From Streptomyces sp. NBC_01264 (GTDB taxonomy: Bacteria > Actinomycetota > Actinomycetes > Streptomycetales > Streptomycetaceae): a stretch of 64,000 nt of DNA. The notes beneath the pieces were generated by a model, which saw only the letters and a list, made by a program, of their open reading frames with translations, ran no database searches and was not told the DNA's origin. Position 1 is the stretch's first letter. Every line of letters begins with the position of its first letter. Position numbers and translations under genes: made by a program. Location: positions 620,001-684,000 of the forward strand of contig NZ_JAPEOX010000001.1 of NCBI RefSeq assembly GCF_026340675.1. Reading direction: 5' to 3'. This document shows positions 27,106 to 36,971 of the stretch, in pieces.

Positions 27106-28341
27106 CTAGGAGGGGATCTGGATGACGAGCGCGGCGTTGGAGCCCATGAGGCCCCTGCTCAGCACGAGCGCGGTGCGCAGCTGTGCCGGGCGGGCGCTGC
27201 CGGTCACCACGTCGAGGTCGTGGCACACGTCGAACACGTTCGGCGTGGGCGGGACGATGCCGTGCTCCAGGGCGAGCACCGCGGCTGCGGTGTCGAGGGC
27301 GGGGGCCGCGCAATAGGCCCGGCCCGTCCCGGTCTTGGGTGCCGTGACCGGCACCTTGCGGCCGTGCGCTCCGAGGGCGGAGAGGACCGCGGCCGCCTCG
27401 GCCCGGTCTGCTTCCGGGGTGCCGAGCGCGTCGGCGAAGACCACGTCGACCTCCTCGGGGGCGCAGCCCGCGTCCCTCAGGGCGCCCTTGATCGCGTGGG
27501 CCAGGCCCTCGGCGGACGCGTCGGCCCGTTCGGGGTGGTGCGGGCCGGTGAAGGTCGCCGCGTGCCCGGCCAGCAGGGCCCGGACGGACGCGCCGCGGCT
27601 CCGGGCCGCCCGCTCCTCCTCGACGAGGAACATCGCGCCGCCCTCGGCGGGGACGAAGCCGCAGGCCTTCTCGGTGAAGGGCCGGTAGGCCCGCTCCGGG
27701 TCCTCATGGGTGCTCAGGGCCTCGTAGCCGAGCTGGCAGACGATGGAGTACGGGGCCAGGGGCGCCTCGGTGGCTCCGACGAGCATGGCCTTGCTGCCCT
27801 GGTGGATGGCCCGGGCGGCGTGCGCGAAGGCGTCGAGTCCGCCCGCCTCGTCAGCTGCGACGACCCCGCAGGGGCCCTTGAGGCCCCTGCGGATGGAGAT
27901 CTGCCCGGTGCTGGCCGCGTAGAACCAGGCGATGGACTGGTACGGGCCGACGTAGCGCGGGCCCTGGCCCCACAGGTGCTGGAGCTCGCGCTGGCCGAAC
28001 TCGCCGCCGCCCGATCCGGCGGCGGTGACCACGCCGACCGAGAAGGGGTCGTCCTCGTAGTCGGCGCGGCCGAGCCGGCCGTCCTCCAGGGCGAGGTCCG
28101 CCGCGGCGAGGGCGTGGTGGGTGTAGCGGTCGGTCTGGACGAGGTAGCGTTCCTCCACCATCGAGGCCGGGTCGAAGCCCTGTACCTCGCCCGCCACGCG
28201 CAGCGGGAGGTGTTCGCAGCCCTCGCGGGTGACGCGTCCCAGGACCGAGGCGCCCGACTGAGTCGCCTTCCAGAAGGCCTCGGCGCCGATGCCGTTGGGG
28301 GCGACGACTCCGATGCCGGTGATGACCGTACGGACGCTCAC
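27106..28341 (-). CDS. whiE-ORFIV: Spore-pigment chain-length factor, KS-beta (WhiE ORFIV-like)
   Basis: The 411-residue ketosynthase-like protein starts [19 protein letters not shown]. The catalytic cysteine is absent: its region reads [15 protein letters not shown], with Glu165 where most chain-length factors have Gln (GQAGG). It should dimerise with KS-alpha, set chain length and help decarboxylate malonyl-ACP. The start overlaps the KS-alpha stop by four bases, giving equal translation of the two subunits. Full length and family order support a functional gene. The Glu may be a spore-pigment subgroup feature. Confidence 0.94.
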   Translation of the reverse strand: MSVRTVITGIGVVAPNGIGAEAFWKATQSGASVLGRVTREGCEHLPLRVAGEVQGFDPASMVEERYLVQTDRYTHHALAAADLALEDGRLGRADYEDDPFSVGVVTAAGSGGGEFGQRELQHLWGQGPRYVGPYQSIAWFYAASTGQISIRRGLKGPCGVVAADEAGGLDAFAHAARAIHQGSKAMLVGATEAPLAPYSIVCQLGYEALSTHEDPERAYRPFTEKACGFVPAEGGAMFLVEEERAARSRGASVRALLAGHAATFTGPHHPERADASAEGLAHAIKGALRDAGCAPEEVDVVFADALGTPEADRAEAAAVLSALGAHGRKVPVTAPKTGTGRAYCAAPALDTAAAVLALEHGIVPPTPNVFDVCHDLDVVTGSARPAQLRTALVLSRGLMGSNAALVIQIPS

Positions 28342-29621
28342 GAGACCACCTCCTCCTTGCGCTCATCGGGGCGGGTCATGACGACCGCGGACTGGAAGCC
28401 GCCGAAGCCGCTGCCGACGGAGAGCACGTTGCGCAGGGTGCGCTCGCGGGCGACGCGCGGGACGTAGTCCAGGTCGCATTCGGGGTCGGGGGTCTCGTAG
28501 TTGGCCGTGGGAGGGACGACCTGGTGGGTCATCGCCAGGACGCAGGCGGCCAGTTCGATCGCCCCGATGGCGCCGAGGGAGTGCCCCACCATGGACTTGA
28601 TGGAGGTCATCGGCGTCTTGTAGGCGTGGTCGCCCAGGACCTTCTTGACGGCCGCGGTCTCGTGGCGGTCGTTCTGCTTGGTCCCGGAGCCGTGCGCGTT
28701 GACGTAGTCGATCGCGCGGGCGTCGGTCCGGGCCTGGGCGAGGGCGGTTTCGATGGCGCGGGCCATCTCCAGGCCCTCGGTGGTCAGGCCCGTCATGTGG
28801 TGGGCGTTGCCGAAGGTGGCGTAGCCGCCGATCTCGCAGTAGACGGTCGCGCCGCGCGCCCGGGCGTGTTCCAGCTCCTCCAGGACGAGGACGGCTCCGC
28901 CTTCGCCCAGGACGAAGCCGTCGCGGTCGGCGTCGAAGGGCCGGGAGGCGTGGGCGGGGTCGTCGTTGTTGGGAGAGGTGGCCTTGATGGCGTCGAAGCA
29001 GGCCACGGTGATCGGCGAGACGGGCGAGTCGGAGGCGCCGGCGATGCAGACGTCCATCTTGCCCTCGGCGATGGAGTGGAAGGCGTAGCCGATCGCGTCG
29101 AGTCCGGAGGTGCAGCCGGTGGAGACGGTCTGGACCGGTCCGCGCGCTCCCGTCTTCTCCGCGACGGCGGAGGCCAGGGTGGCCGGGGTGAAGGCGCGGT
29201 GCAGGTGGGCCCCGGCGAGCCGGTGGTCCACGTCCCACCAGTCGCCCGACTGGCTGACGGCCACGTAGTCGTTCTCCAGGCGGGTGGTGCCGCCCACGGC
29301 GGTGCCGAGGGAGACTCCGGTGCGCCAGGCCTGGTCCGTGGTGAGGTCGAGTCCGGCGTCGCGCACGGCTTCGGCGGCGGCGACCAGCGCGAACTGGATG
29401 TACCGGTCCGCGCGGGCCGCCTCCTCGGCGCCGAGGCCGTGTGCGGCGGGATCGAAGTCGACCTCCGCGGCTATCCGGGAGCGGAAACCGGTCGGGTCGA
29501 AGAGGGTGATGCCGCGGGTCGCCGTACGGCCGTTGGAGAGCAGCTCCCAGAAGGCGGAGGCGCCGATCCCACCGGGGGCGACGACGCCGACCCCGGTGAC
29601 GGCCACGCGTCGGCGGGTCAC
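28338..29621 (-). CDS. whiE-ORFIII: Spore-pigment ketosynthase, KS-alpha (WhiE ORFIII-like)
   Basis: The 427-residue beta-ketoacyl synthase has active-site Cys170 ([16 protein letters not shown]) and the conserved catalytic regions [12 protein letters not shown] and [14 protein letters not shown] containing the two histidines. It condenses malonyl units on the ACP to build the aromatic pigment backbone. Stop/start overlaps join it both to the cupin gene upstream (4 bases) and to KS-beta downstream. Confidence 0.96.
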   Translation of the reverse strand: MTRRRVAVTGVGVVAPGGIGASAFWELLSNGRTATRGITLFDPTGFRSRIAAEVDFDPAAHGLGAEEAARADRYIQFALVAAAEAVRDAGLDLTTDQAWRTGVSLGTAVGGTTRLENDYVAVSQSGDWWDVDHRLAGAHLHRAFTPATLASAVAEKTGARGPVQTVSTGCTSGLDAIGYAFHSIAEGKMDVCIAGASDSPVSPITVACFDAIKATSPNNDDPAHASRPFDADRDGFVLGEGGAVLVLEELEHARARGATVYCEIGGYATFGNAHHMTGLTTEGLEMARAIETALAQARTDARAIDYVNAHGSGTKQNDRHETAAVKKVLGDHAYKTPMTSIKSMVGHSLGAIGAIELAACVLAMTHQVVPPTANYETPDPECDLDYVPRVARERTLRNVLSVGSGFGGFQSAVVMTRPDERKEEVVS

Positions 29622-30064
29622 GAGACCGCTCCCGCGCGGTCCGGCGGCCGCTCCCAGGCGGAGCCTTCCGGGTGGACGGCCTCCTCGGTGTCCACGTGCC
29701 CGAGCTTGGGGTCGGGGGCGAGGGGTCCGAGGTGGAAGACCATGCGGGCCTCGGTGCCGCCGACGTTGCGGAACCGGTGGCGCACGTTCATCGGGACGAG
29801 GAGTCCCTGGTCGGTGAGGAGCGGGTGGGCCTCGCCGTCGAGGTCGACCTCCAGCTCGCCGGCGACCACGTACACGAACTCCTCGGAGTACGGGTGGTAG
29901 TGCTCGGCGATGTGCTCGCCCGGCGCCATGACGGCCAGGCCCATGAAGCCGCTGGTGCAGCCCACCGAGGTCGGTGTGAGGACGGCCCTCAGGTCGCCGC
30001 CGCGCCGCGTGTTGGGCTGCGTCTCGCTGAGGTCCACGATGTGCGGTGGGCTTTGTCTGGTCAT
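29618..30064 (-). CDS. whiE-ORFII: Spore-pigment cupin protein (WhiE ORFII-like)
   Basis: The 148-residue protein has a single cupin barrel with both motifs: [22 protein letters not shown] (metal-binding His and Glu) as [15 protein letters not shown] and VYVVAGE, and [12 protein letters not shown]. In whiE-type clusters a cupin gene always lies just before KS-alpha; its chemical step is not established, perhaps ring closure or oxidation. Its stop overlaps the KS-alpha start. Confidence 0.93.
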   Translation of the reverse strand: MTRQSPPHIVDLSETQPNTRRGGDLRAVLTPTSVGCTSGFMGLAVMAPGEHIAEHYHPYSEEFVYVVAGELEVDLDGEAHPLLTDQGLLVPMNVRHRFRNVGGTEARMVFHLGPLAPDPKLGHVDTEEAVHPEGSAWERPPDRAGAVS

Positions 30065-30147
30065 GGCGGGGGTTCCTCCTGGCAGTGGGGAGCCTGGACG
30101 GGGCTGATGGGTGGGGGGTCCTGTGGTTCCGGGGGGGGCGCCGCGGG

Positions 30148-31287
30148 CTACTTCTCGGCGGGGGCCCGGCGGTCGGTGATCAGGCTCATGGTGTGGCGGA
30201 CCGCGGACGCGGCGGCCCCCTCGGACCCTGCGGATCCGTCGAACCCGTCGGGGGGTCCGGCCATCAGGCGGGCGAGGACGGCCGCCTTGCGCGGTCCCTT
30301 GACGCCGAAGGCGGTTTCCAGCCCGGCGCCGTGCGGGCTGCGCACGTCGATGAGGCGTACGACGATGTCGTCGCGCTGGAAGATGCTGCTGCTCACGGTC
30401 GGGGCGTCGGGCCGGTGGGCCGCTTCCTCGTCCTGCCGGGCGAGGAACCGGGCCAGTGCCGGTCCGCAGCCGGGCTTGGCCGGGTAGAACAGCGCGTGGC
30501 GCCGTACGTCGGGGCGGTCCGCGGCGCCGGCCTCGCGGGCGGCGACGTGGTGGACGGCCGGGAGCGCGGCCTTCATGAAGAACATCCGGGCGGACTCGGG
30601 GTTGCCGAGGTCGCGGTCCTGTTCGAGGTGGGGGTTGATGGCCTCCTCGACGGCCCGTACCTCGGGCTGCTCGGAGACGTGCCGCAGGGCCGACATCAGG
30701 TCCCCGCGGACCTCCACCGTACGCACGACGCGGTTGCCGTGCATGAACAGCGTGGTGCGGCAGAGCCGGGTGTGGCCGTCGACGTCGGCCGCCGGGGAGG
30801 CGTAGCTGGAGAGGAGGGCCGCGACCTCCTTCTCACTGCCGGGCTTGACCGTGAAGGTCAGGGCGTGGCGGACGATGTCGGCGCCGAGCCGGGGCGCTTC
30901 CTGCAGCCGGGCGCCCCTGGGCCGCTGCGCGTCCTGGTAGCCGCGGCCGGTCTCGCGCAGGACGGTGTACTTGAGCGGGCGCATCGCGCGGGCGCAGGCG
31001 CCGAGCGGGCGGACCTGTTCGGCGTGGTGCTCGCTGTTGACCCAGGCGAGGTACTGCGGTGCGCTCTCCCACTCGCTGGTGATGAGCCACTGGGAGGGGT
31101 TCTCGAAGGACTGGCAGAGCTGGTCGCTGATGTGGCCCGGTTCGGACGCGATGTCGTGGCGCAGTTGCTCGTACGCCTCGAAGAACCGCTGCTGGGCTCC
31201 CTCGTGGAGGTCCATCAGCAGGACGACCCGGAGCATGGATCCGTCGAAAGCGGACTGTGACACCCGTTCGGACAGGGTGGTCGTCAT
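30148..31287 (-). CDS. whiE-ORFI: Two-domain ABM/cyclase-like protein (WhiE ORFI-like)
   Basis: The 379-residue protein has an N-terminal antibiotic-biosynthesis-monooxygenase-like domain ([36 protein letters not shown]) and later a similar alpha/beta unit ([17 protein letters not shown]) and a TcmI-like C-terminal part ([31 protein letters not shown]). This matches the first gene of whiE-type clusters, whose role is uncertain but probably in tailoring or cyclisation. AAGGAG precedes the ATG at 31287. It opens the seven-gene leftward operon. Confidence 0.88.
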   Translation of the reverse strand: MTTTLSERVSQSAFDGSMLRVVLLMDLHEGAQQRFFEAYEQLRHDIASEPGHISDQLCQSFENPSQWLITSEWESAPQYLAWVNSEHHAEQVRPLGACARAMRPLKYTVLRETGRGYQDAQRPRGARLQEAPRLGADIVRHALTFTVKPGSEKEVAALLSSYASPAADVDGHTRLCRTTLFMHGNRVVRTVEVRGDLMSALRHVSEQPEVRAVEEAINPHLEQDRDLGNPESARMFFMKAALPAVHHVAAREAGAADRPDVRRHALFYPAKPGCGPALARFLARQDEEAAHRPDAPTVSSSIFQRDDIVVRLIDVRSPHGAGLETAFGVKGPRKAAVLARLMAGPPDGFDGSAGSEGAAASAVRHTMSLITDRRAPAEK

Positions 31288-31571
31288 CTGCTCACTCCTT
31301 CGTGAGGGCCCTGAGGGAGGGCGGGGATGTTCATCGCGTACGGACCCTCGTCCGTCATCGGCGCCGGCGCCCCGGTCCGGCGGCCGTCGCGGGGACGGCA
31401 GGCCGGCGTGTCTTCGGGGGCACCGCTGTCGCTCATCGTCATCCGGGTGCGGACGTAGCGCTACATCTCCGGATCAAGCGGGTGACAACCGGCGTATCTC
31501 CTGGGCTTGGCCGGCGATCGGGGGCATAAAAGAGTGCACTCCCCCCACACAGATTCAGGAGCTCGCAGCTG
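31288..31571. promoter_or_regulatory. Divergent promoter region of the pigment cluster
   Basis: These 284 bases separate the leftward seven-gene operon from the rightward hydroxylase gene, the same arrangement as in S. coelicolor, where two promoters are switched on late in sporulation and that of the hydroxylase depends on the sporulation sigma factor SigF. An AT-richer patch (GCATAAAAGAG) is 45 bases before the hydroxylase start. I could not identify a definite -10/-35 pair. Confidence 0.6.
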
Positions 31572-33212
31572 ATGGAAGACACGGCAGATGTTCGCGTACC
31601 GGTTCTCGTCGTGGGCGGCTCCCTCGTGGGTCTGTCCACCTCGCTGTTCCTGAGCCGCCACGGCATCAGGCACCTGGTAGTGGAGAAGCACGCCGGCACC
31701 TCCGACCACCCGCGCGGGCGCGGTATCAACGCCCGGACCATGGAGCTGTTCCGGGTCGCCGGGGCGGAGGGCGCCATCCGGCAGGCGGCGTCCGCCCTGG
31801 AGAACAACATGGGCATCCTGCAGACGCAGTCCCTGCTCGGCGGCGACCACAAATGGCTGGTCAAGGCCATCGACCCGGCCGGGGCACTCAGCAAGTTCAG
31901 CCCGAGCGCCTGGTGCGTGTGCAGCCAGAACAACATCGAGCCGATCCTCGCCGCGCAGAGCCGCGCGCAGGGTGCCGACGTGCGGTTCTCGACCGAGCTG
32001 ATGAGCTTCGACCAGGACGAGACCGGGGTGAACGCGCTGGTCAAGGACCGGGAGACCGGGGAGCACATCACCGTGCGCGCCGACTTCGTGATCGCGGCGG
32101 ACGGCCCGCGCAGTCCCGTGCGCGAGCAACTGCGCATCCCCCAGACGGGCAGCGGCGAGCTGTTCCACAACGTCAGCGTCACCTTCCGCTCGCGGCGGCT
32201 CGTCGAGGTCCTGGGCGACCTGCGGTTCATCGTCTGCTATCTGATGAAGCCCGGTGCGGACGGGGCGCTGCTGCCGGTGGACAACGACACCCAGTGGGTC
32301 TTCCACCTCCCGTGGCACCCGGACCAGGGGGAAACCCTGGAGGACTTCACCGAGGAGCGGTGCAGGGAGCAGATCCGGGCCGCGATCGGCGTGCCGGACC
32401 TGGACGTGGAGATCGGCGGAAAGGCCCCCTGGCACGCGGCGGAACGGATCGCCGAGCAGTACTCCTCCGGTCGGGTGTTCCTGGCCGGCGACGCGGCCCA
32501 CGAGATGTCCCCCACCGGCGCGTTCGGCTCGAACACCGGTATCCAGGACGCGCACAACCTGGCCTGGAAGATCGCGGCGGTCCTGAACGGATCGGCGGGC
32601 ACGGGCCTGCTGGAGACCTACGGCGCGGAGCGCCACCCGGTGGCCGTGGCGACCGCCCAGCGCGCCTCCGCCCGTTCGGCGGAGCACAGCCACCCGGGGT
32701 ACGCGCCGCCGCCCACGATGGGCGGCGGACCGGGCAGCGGGGTCCTGACGACGGCGATGGCCTACGCCTACCCGAGCGGCGCCTTCGTCGGCGCCTCACC
32801 GGACCGGCCCGTCATCCCGGAGGGGATGCGCATGAAGGGCGATCCCGGCACGCGGGCCCCGCACATGTGGCTGACCCGGGCCGACGGCGAGCGGGTCTCC
32901 ACGCTGGACCTGTACGAGACCGCGTTCGTGCTGCTCTGCGGCGCGGGCTCCCCGTGGCAGGCGGCGGCCGAACGGGTGGCCGAGCGGCTGTCGGTGAAGC
33001 TGGACGCCTACGCCATCGGGTCCGCCGGCGCTCCCGGCACGGATCTGGTGCAGGAGGAGGGCGCCGACTGGAGCGAGGTGCACGCCATGTCCCCGGAGGG
33101 CGCCGTACTGGTGCGACCCGACGGGTTCGTCGCGTGGCGCTCGCAGGGTCCGGCGGCCGATGCCCAGGCCGCGCTGTCCGAGGCGCTGTCCACGGTGCTG
33201 CGCCGGGCCTGA
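31572..33212 (+). CDS. whiE-ORFVIII: Spore-pigment FAD-dependent hydroxylase (WhiE ORFVIII-like)
   Basis: The 546-residue protein is an aromatic-polyketide monooxygenase: an N-terminal FAD-binding Rossmann motif (VPVLVVGGSLVGLSTSLFLS), DFVIAADGPRSPVR, and GRVFLAGDAAHEMSPTGAFG (the FAD ribityl DG/GD motif), with a C-terminal thioredoxin-like region typical of the PheA/TetX class of hydroxylases. It should add oxygen to the pigment core and change its colour. It is transcribed away from the main operon, as in other whiE-type clusters. The ATG at 31572 starts right before the Rossmann fold. Confidence 0.94.
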   Translation: MEDTADVRVPVLVVGGSLVGLSTSLFLSRHGIRHLVVEKHAGTSDHPRGRGINARTMELFRVAGAEGAIRQAASALENNMGILQTQSLLGGDHKWLVKAIDPAGALSKFSPSAWCVCSQNNIEPILAAQSRAQGADVRFSTELMSFDQDETGVNALVKDRETGEHITVRADFVIAADGPRSPVREQLRIPQTGSGELFHNVSVTFRSRRLVEVLGDLRFIVCYLMKPGADGALLPVDNDTQWVFHLPWHPDQGETLEDFTEERCREQIRAAIGVPDLDVEIGGKAPWHAAERIAEQYSSGRVFLAGDAAHEMSPTGAFGSNTGIQDAHNLAWKIAAVLNGSAGTGLLETYGAERHPVAVATAQRASARSAEHSHPGYAPPPTMGGGPGSGVLTTAMAYAYPSGAFVGASPDRPVIPEGMRMKGDPGTRAPHMWLTRADGERVSTLDLYETAFVLLCGAGSPWQAAAERVAERLSVKLDAYAIGSAGAPGTDLVQEEGADWSEVHAMSPEGAVLVRPDGFVAWRSQGPAADAQAALSEALSTVLRRA

Positions 33213-33234
33213 GCGGCCCGTACGCCGAGTGGTC

Positions 33235-33272
33235 CCCCTGCCCCCGGCCCGTAAGCGGGCCGGGGGCAGGGG
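33235..33272. terminator. Long hairpin terminator
   Basis: A perfect 17-bp stem (CCCCTGCCCCCGGCCCG and complement) with the 4-base loop TAAG stands between the hydroxylase gene and the convergent epsilon-subunit gene. It should end both. Confidence 0.87.
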
Positions 33273-33342
33273 CGTTCATGGGTGCTGCGGAACCGTGCCG
33301 GTCCGAACCGTGCCGGACCGGTCCGTCCCGTGCCGGTCCGCG

Positions 33343-33570
33343 TCAGCCGCAGGCCCAGCAGCCCGCCCAGCAGCCGGAGCCGTGGTGCGCGGGGGCCGGG
33401 CGGCGGGCGGCCCGGGCGGGGGCCGTCCCCGCTCCGGCGGAGTTGCGGCGGGCGAAGCAGGCGACGACCACCGCGATCGCGGCGAGTTCCTCGGGAGCGG
33501 CCACGCCCTTCTCCACACGGATCAGGCTGGTCATCGGGACCATCGGGGCTATCGGAGCGTCCTTCAGCAT
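33343..33570 (-). CDS. accE: Acyl-CoA carboxylase epsilon-subunit-like protein
   Basis: The 75-residue protein contains SLIRVEKGVAAPEELAAIA, close to the conserved core of actinobacterial acyl-CoA carboxylase epsilon subunits (IRVxxGxxxPEELAAL), small proteins that bind the carboxyltransferase beta subunit and stimulate malonyl- or methylmalonyl-CoA formation. The tail is unusual: GSGCWAGCWACG. ATGs at 33570 and further in-frame (MVPM, MTSL) are possible starts. Being convergent with the pigment hydroxylase, it may boost malonyl-CoA supply for pigment synthesis; that is inference. Confidence 0.72.
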   Translation of the reverse strand: MLKDAPIAPMVPMTSLIRVEKGVAAPEELAAIAVVVACFARRNSAGAGTAPARAARRPAPAHHGSGCWAGCWACG

Positions 33571-33818
33571 CGGCTCGGCCTCTCGCACAGGCGGATAGCG
33601 GGACCCCCCTCGCGGAATCCAAGGACTCCGGACGCTGCCGACGCTAGCGGGGCGCGACACGCCCGGCACGCCGGGCAGTTGCGCGAAACCGCAGGTCGCG
33701 GCCGCGCCGACCGGGTGACGCCGGGGCTGTTCGTGGCGCGCGCCGATTGGGCCGTCGGAGTGGCGGGCCCCGGGAAATCCCGGTGCGGACGGCTCGGGGG
33801 GCGGCCTAGGGTGAGGGG

Positions 33819-34178
33819 ATGAGCACCCGTACTTTCCGCATCACCGTCCGCGGGTCCTTCGACGGCCTCACCGAGGAGCAGCGTGCCGCGCTCCTCGCGG
33901 ACGCCGCCGGGCACGACATGCTGACGGCCGAGTTCACTCCCGAGGGGCACCTCACGTACGACGTGGCGGCCCGGCCCTTCTTCACCTTCCGGTTCCTGGC
34001 GGAGGGCGAGGCCGAGGAGGACATCCTGGACGCGACCGCCCACGCCGAGCTCGCGGCCGAGACCTGGCTGACGGAGCACGGGTACGGCTTCAAGCGCATG
34101 AGCTCGCAGGCCCAGGACCTCACGCTGGCCCCCTTGAGCAAGCGGCAGCGGCAGGCGGCCGCGCGGGGGGACTCCTGA
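33819..34178 (+). CDS. Small conserved protein, DUF6204-like
   Basis: This is a 119-residue soluble protein with an alternating strand/helix layout (FRITVRGSFDGLTEEQRAAL, HLTYDVAARPFFTFRFLAEG, DATAHAELAAETWL). From memory it matches Streptomyces proteins catalogued as DUF6204. A beta-alpha-beta pattern of this size suggests a ferredoxin-like fold; function unknown. The GGGTGAGGGG just before the ATG at 33819 provides the ribosome site. Confidence 0.78.
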   Translation: MSTRTFRITVRGSFDGLTEEQRAALLADAAGHDMLTAEFTPEGHLTYDVAARPFFTFRFLAEGEAEEDILDATAHAELAAETWLTEHGYGFKRMSSQAQDLTLAPLSKRQRQAAARGDS

Positions 34179-34217
34179 GCGGAGGCCCCGCACGGCCGCC
34201 CGTGGGGAGGGGCCGGC

Positions 34218-34889
34218 TCAGCGGGCCTGGCACTTCTTCCAGGAGAAGTGGTAGACGCTGTTGATGCTGCCGTCGGTGGAGTCGAGCGCCATGTAGCTGG
34301 TCGTCGACGGGTCCGAGGTGCCGACCTCGGCGCGCAGCTCGGTGTTGATGTTGAAGTTGCGCTGTTCTCCGCAGGGGGCGAAGACCAGGGCCTCGATGCC
34401 CGTGGTGTCGGTGGCCTGCCAGTTGTCGTCGAGCCGGCCCTGGAACTTGTGGGTGCGGTAGTCGGTCTGCTTCATGCCCTGGAAGTAGTAGCTGGCCTTC
34501 TGGGTGCCGATCGCGCCCTGCTGGAGGCTGCCGAATCCCCGGTAGTCCACCTGGGCGACGGCGTAGGTGTACCCCTGCGGGACGTGGACGAGCAGGGAGA
34601 GCAGGCAGTTCTTGCGGCCGTCGGTCGGGGCGCTGTTCCCGCCCGCCATGGCCAGGTACTCGCTGTAGGTCACGGTGAAGGCCGAGTTGTCCTCGGCCAC
34701 GGCGACGGTGGCGCTGCCCGGCCGGCAGCCCGAGCCGTTGACCGTCGCGACGTCGACGGTCACCCGGTCCTCCGGCGCGGCGGGTGCGCCGGGGCTGCCC
34801 GCCGCTCCGGCGGCGGAGACGGGCAGGAGGGCGAGGAGGCCGCCGGTCGCGAGGACGGCGCCGAGCGCGGTGCGCAGTGTTGTGATCAC
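34218..34889 (-). CDS. Secreted DUF4360-like protein
   Basis: The 223-residue product has a signal peptide (TLRTALGAVLATGGLLALLP, cleavage near AAGAAG). The mature part carries GSGCRPGSATVAVAEDNSAF, the opening motif of DUF4360 proteins, then NCLLSLLVHVPQGYTYAV and a closing FSWKKCQAR. Two cysteine pairs are likely. These small secreted proteins occur in actinobacteria and fungi without known activity. I prefer the GTG at 34889, since residues upstream are polar and precede the signal sequence awkwardly; an upstream start to 34967 remains possible. Confidence 0.78.
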   Translation of the reverse strand: MITTLRTALGAVLATGGLLALLPVSAAGAAGSPGAPAAPEDRVTVDVATVNGSGCRPGSATVAVAEDNSAFTVTYSEYLAMAGGNSAPTDGRKNCLLSLLVHVPQGYTYAVAQVDYRGFGSLQQGAIGTQKASYYFQGMKQTDYRTHKFQGRLDDNWQATDTTGIEALVFAPCGEQRNFNINTELRAEVGTSDPSTTSYMALDSTDGSINSVYHFSWKKCQAR

Positions 34890-35104
34890 CCGGCCATGGA
34901 AGCGCTCCGTACCGCGCCGATCGGTGAACGGGTGCGCGGCCTCACTCCGATGGCCGGGCCCTTTCACCGGAGAAACGTTCGGGCACGGCTGCGGGCAGGG
35001 CCGAACGGCTCATCGGCGGAATACGGAGCACGTCGGACCGTCCTGTTCCTCCCGGTATTTCCTATGATGAGCGGCCTACGGAACCGCCCGCGCCGAGGAG
35101 CCCC

Positions 35105-36943
35105 ATGCGCCGCCTGCACCGGTCCGCCCTGCTCTCCGCGACCGCGGTGGTCTGCGCCCTGATCCTGTCGACCGCACCGCCCGCGGCGGGGGCGCCGGGA
35201 CACGGCACGGACGGCGGCACCGCCGGCGGAACCGTCGGCGGAACCGACACGGCCGAGGCCGCCGTGATCGGCGTCGGCCACGCGCGCGCCCACGCCGAGC
35301 TCCGCCGGGCGGCCAAGGGCGCCGTGGAGTACCCCCAGGCCCGGCGCAGCGCCAGCCTGGCCGCGCTCGCCGCATCGCAGCGCGAGTCCAACGCCGCTGT
35401 CGAGGCGGCCGTCTCGGGCCGGTTCGCCGAGTACTTCCCCTCCCCCGATTTCGGCGTGCACGTCGCGCTGCTGCCGACCGGCAAGGTGCTGCTGTTCTCC
35501 TTCTCGCGGGTGGAGACCGACCCCACCAAGGAGACCGGCCCCACGGACCGGATCGGACCGGCGAACGCGGGCCGCGCCTACCTGTGGGATCCGGCGAAGG
35601 GGACCGGCGCCCGGGCGTTCCGGAAGGTCACCCCGCCCGTCGTGCTGATGCCCGACGGTACGCACGCGCCGCGCCCGGCGCCGTTCTTCTGCGCCGGCCA
35701 CTCCTTCCTGCCCAACGGGATGCTCGGGGTGTTCGGCGGCAACACGGGCGGCAAGGGCGGCAGCGGGGCGAAGCTGTCCTTCGTCTTCGACCCGTGGACC
35801 GAGGGCTGGTACCGCAACCGCGACATGGCGGTGGGCCGCTGGTACCCCTCGGTGGTGACCGGCGCGGACGGCCGCCAGATCATCATGTCGGGCCAGTCGG
35901 AGCGCGGCACGGGGACGCCCACCCCGGTGGTGGAGCGGTTCCCCGCGCCGGGGCAGCCGGTGCCCTGGCGCCCGTACGACATCCCGCTGGACGCCCCCGT
36001 GCAGCGGATGCGGTTCGACGCGCCGTTCCGCAACGACTACCCGCACCTGTTCTCGCTGCGCGACGGCAAGATCTACGGCCTGGGGCGCGACGCCGACCAG
36101 CAGTGGCTCTTCGACACCCGCACGCAGACCCGTACGGACCTGCCCAGGCGGCCCGCCGACTTCCGGGGCTACGGCTCCGCCGTACCGCTGCCGGCGGGGT
36201 TCGACGGACCGGACTCGGTGCTGGTGCTGGGCGGGGATCCGCTCGACCCGAACACCTACCGGCTGTCGGGCGGCGCCTGGACCACCGAGGAGCCGCGCGC
36301 CTTCGGCCGGACCCAGGACGACACCCTGATCCTGCCGGACAGCACGCTGCTGACGGTCAACGGGGCGAAGGACACCCGGGACTACGGGTTCGGGCCGTTC
36401 AATCCCAAGGCCGACCTGAAGTTCCGCCGGACCGAACTGCGGGGCGCCGACGGGCGGTGGAGGCTGGGGCCGGCCCAACGGCTGCCGCGGGGCTACCACT
36501 CCAACGCCCTGGTGCTGCCGGACGGCCGGGTCATGGTCACCGGGGACGAGCTCCAGCAGATCGCCAACGACCCGGACATCAAGGACGGCATGGACGGCTC
36601 GATCGAGATCTACGAGCCCGCCTACCTGCACCGGGGCGCCCGGCCCGTACTGGACCGGGTCCCGGCGGGCGAGATCGCCCACGGCGCGGAGTTCTCCGTG
36701 GAGAGCTCGACGGCCGTCGGCGTACGGCGGGCCGTGCTGCTGGCGCCGACCACCGTCACCCATGCGGTGAACACCAGCCAGCGCCATCTGGAGCTGCGGA
36801 TGACCGGCGTCCGCGGCCGCACGATCGGACTGCGGGCGCCGGCCACTTCGGCCGACGCCCCGCCCGGGTACTACATGCTGTTCCTCCTCGACGCGAAGGG
36901 GGTTCCCGGTACGGCGAGGTGGATCAAGCTCGGCAGGCGGTGA
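35105..36943 (+). CDS. Secreted copper-radical oxidase (galactose oxidase / GlxA type)
   Basis: The 612-residue protein has a signal sequence, a seven-bladed Kelch-like propeller and a C-terminal DUF1929 domain. All galactose-oxidase copper ligands and the cofactor can be placed by motif: Cys196 (PFFCAGHSF) and Tyr247 (GRWYPSV) forming the thioether radical, Tyr464-His465 (RGYHSNALV) and His553 (VTHAVN). The Streptomyces relative GlxA oxidises an alcohol to an aldehyde plus H2O2 and is needed for a beta-glycan at hyphal tips. This may be a paralogue, since the usual cslA neighbour is absent. The next gene, convergent, is a glycan hydrolase. Confidence 0.88.
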   Translation: MRRLHRSALLSATAVVCALILSTAPPAAGAPGHGTDGGTAGGTVGGTDTAEAAVIGVGHARAHAELRRAAKGAVEYPQARRSASLAALAASQRESNAAVEAAVSGRFAEYFPSPDFGVHVALLPTGKVLLFSFSRVETDPTKETGPTDRIGPANAGRAYLWDPAKGTGARAFRKVTPPVVLMPDGTHAPRPAPFFCAGHSFLPNGMLGVFGGNTGGKGGSGAKLSFVFDPWTEGWYRNRDMAVGRWYPSVVTGADGRQIIMSGQSERGTGTPTPVVERFPAPGQPVPWRPYDIPLDAPVQRMRFDAPFRNDYPHLFSLRDGKIYGLGRDADQQWLFDTRTQTRTDLPRRPADFRGYGSAVPLPAGFDGPDSVLVLGGDPLDPNTYRLSGGAWTTEEPRAFGRTQDDTLILPDSTLLTVNGAKDTRDYGFGPFNPKADLKFRRTELRGADGRWRLGPAQRLPRGYHSNALVLPDGRVMVTGDELQQIANDPDIKDGMDGSIEIYEPAYLHRGARPVLDRVPAGEIAHGAEFSVESSTAVGVRRAVLLAPTTVTHAVNTSQRHLELRMTGVRGRTIGLRAPATSADAPPGYYMLFLLDAKGVPGTARWIKLGRR

Positions 36944-36971
36944 ACCCGCCTGCCTTCGTGGAGGCGGCGGC

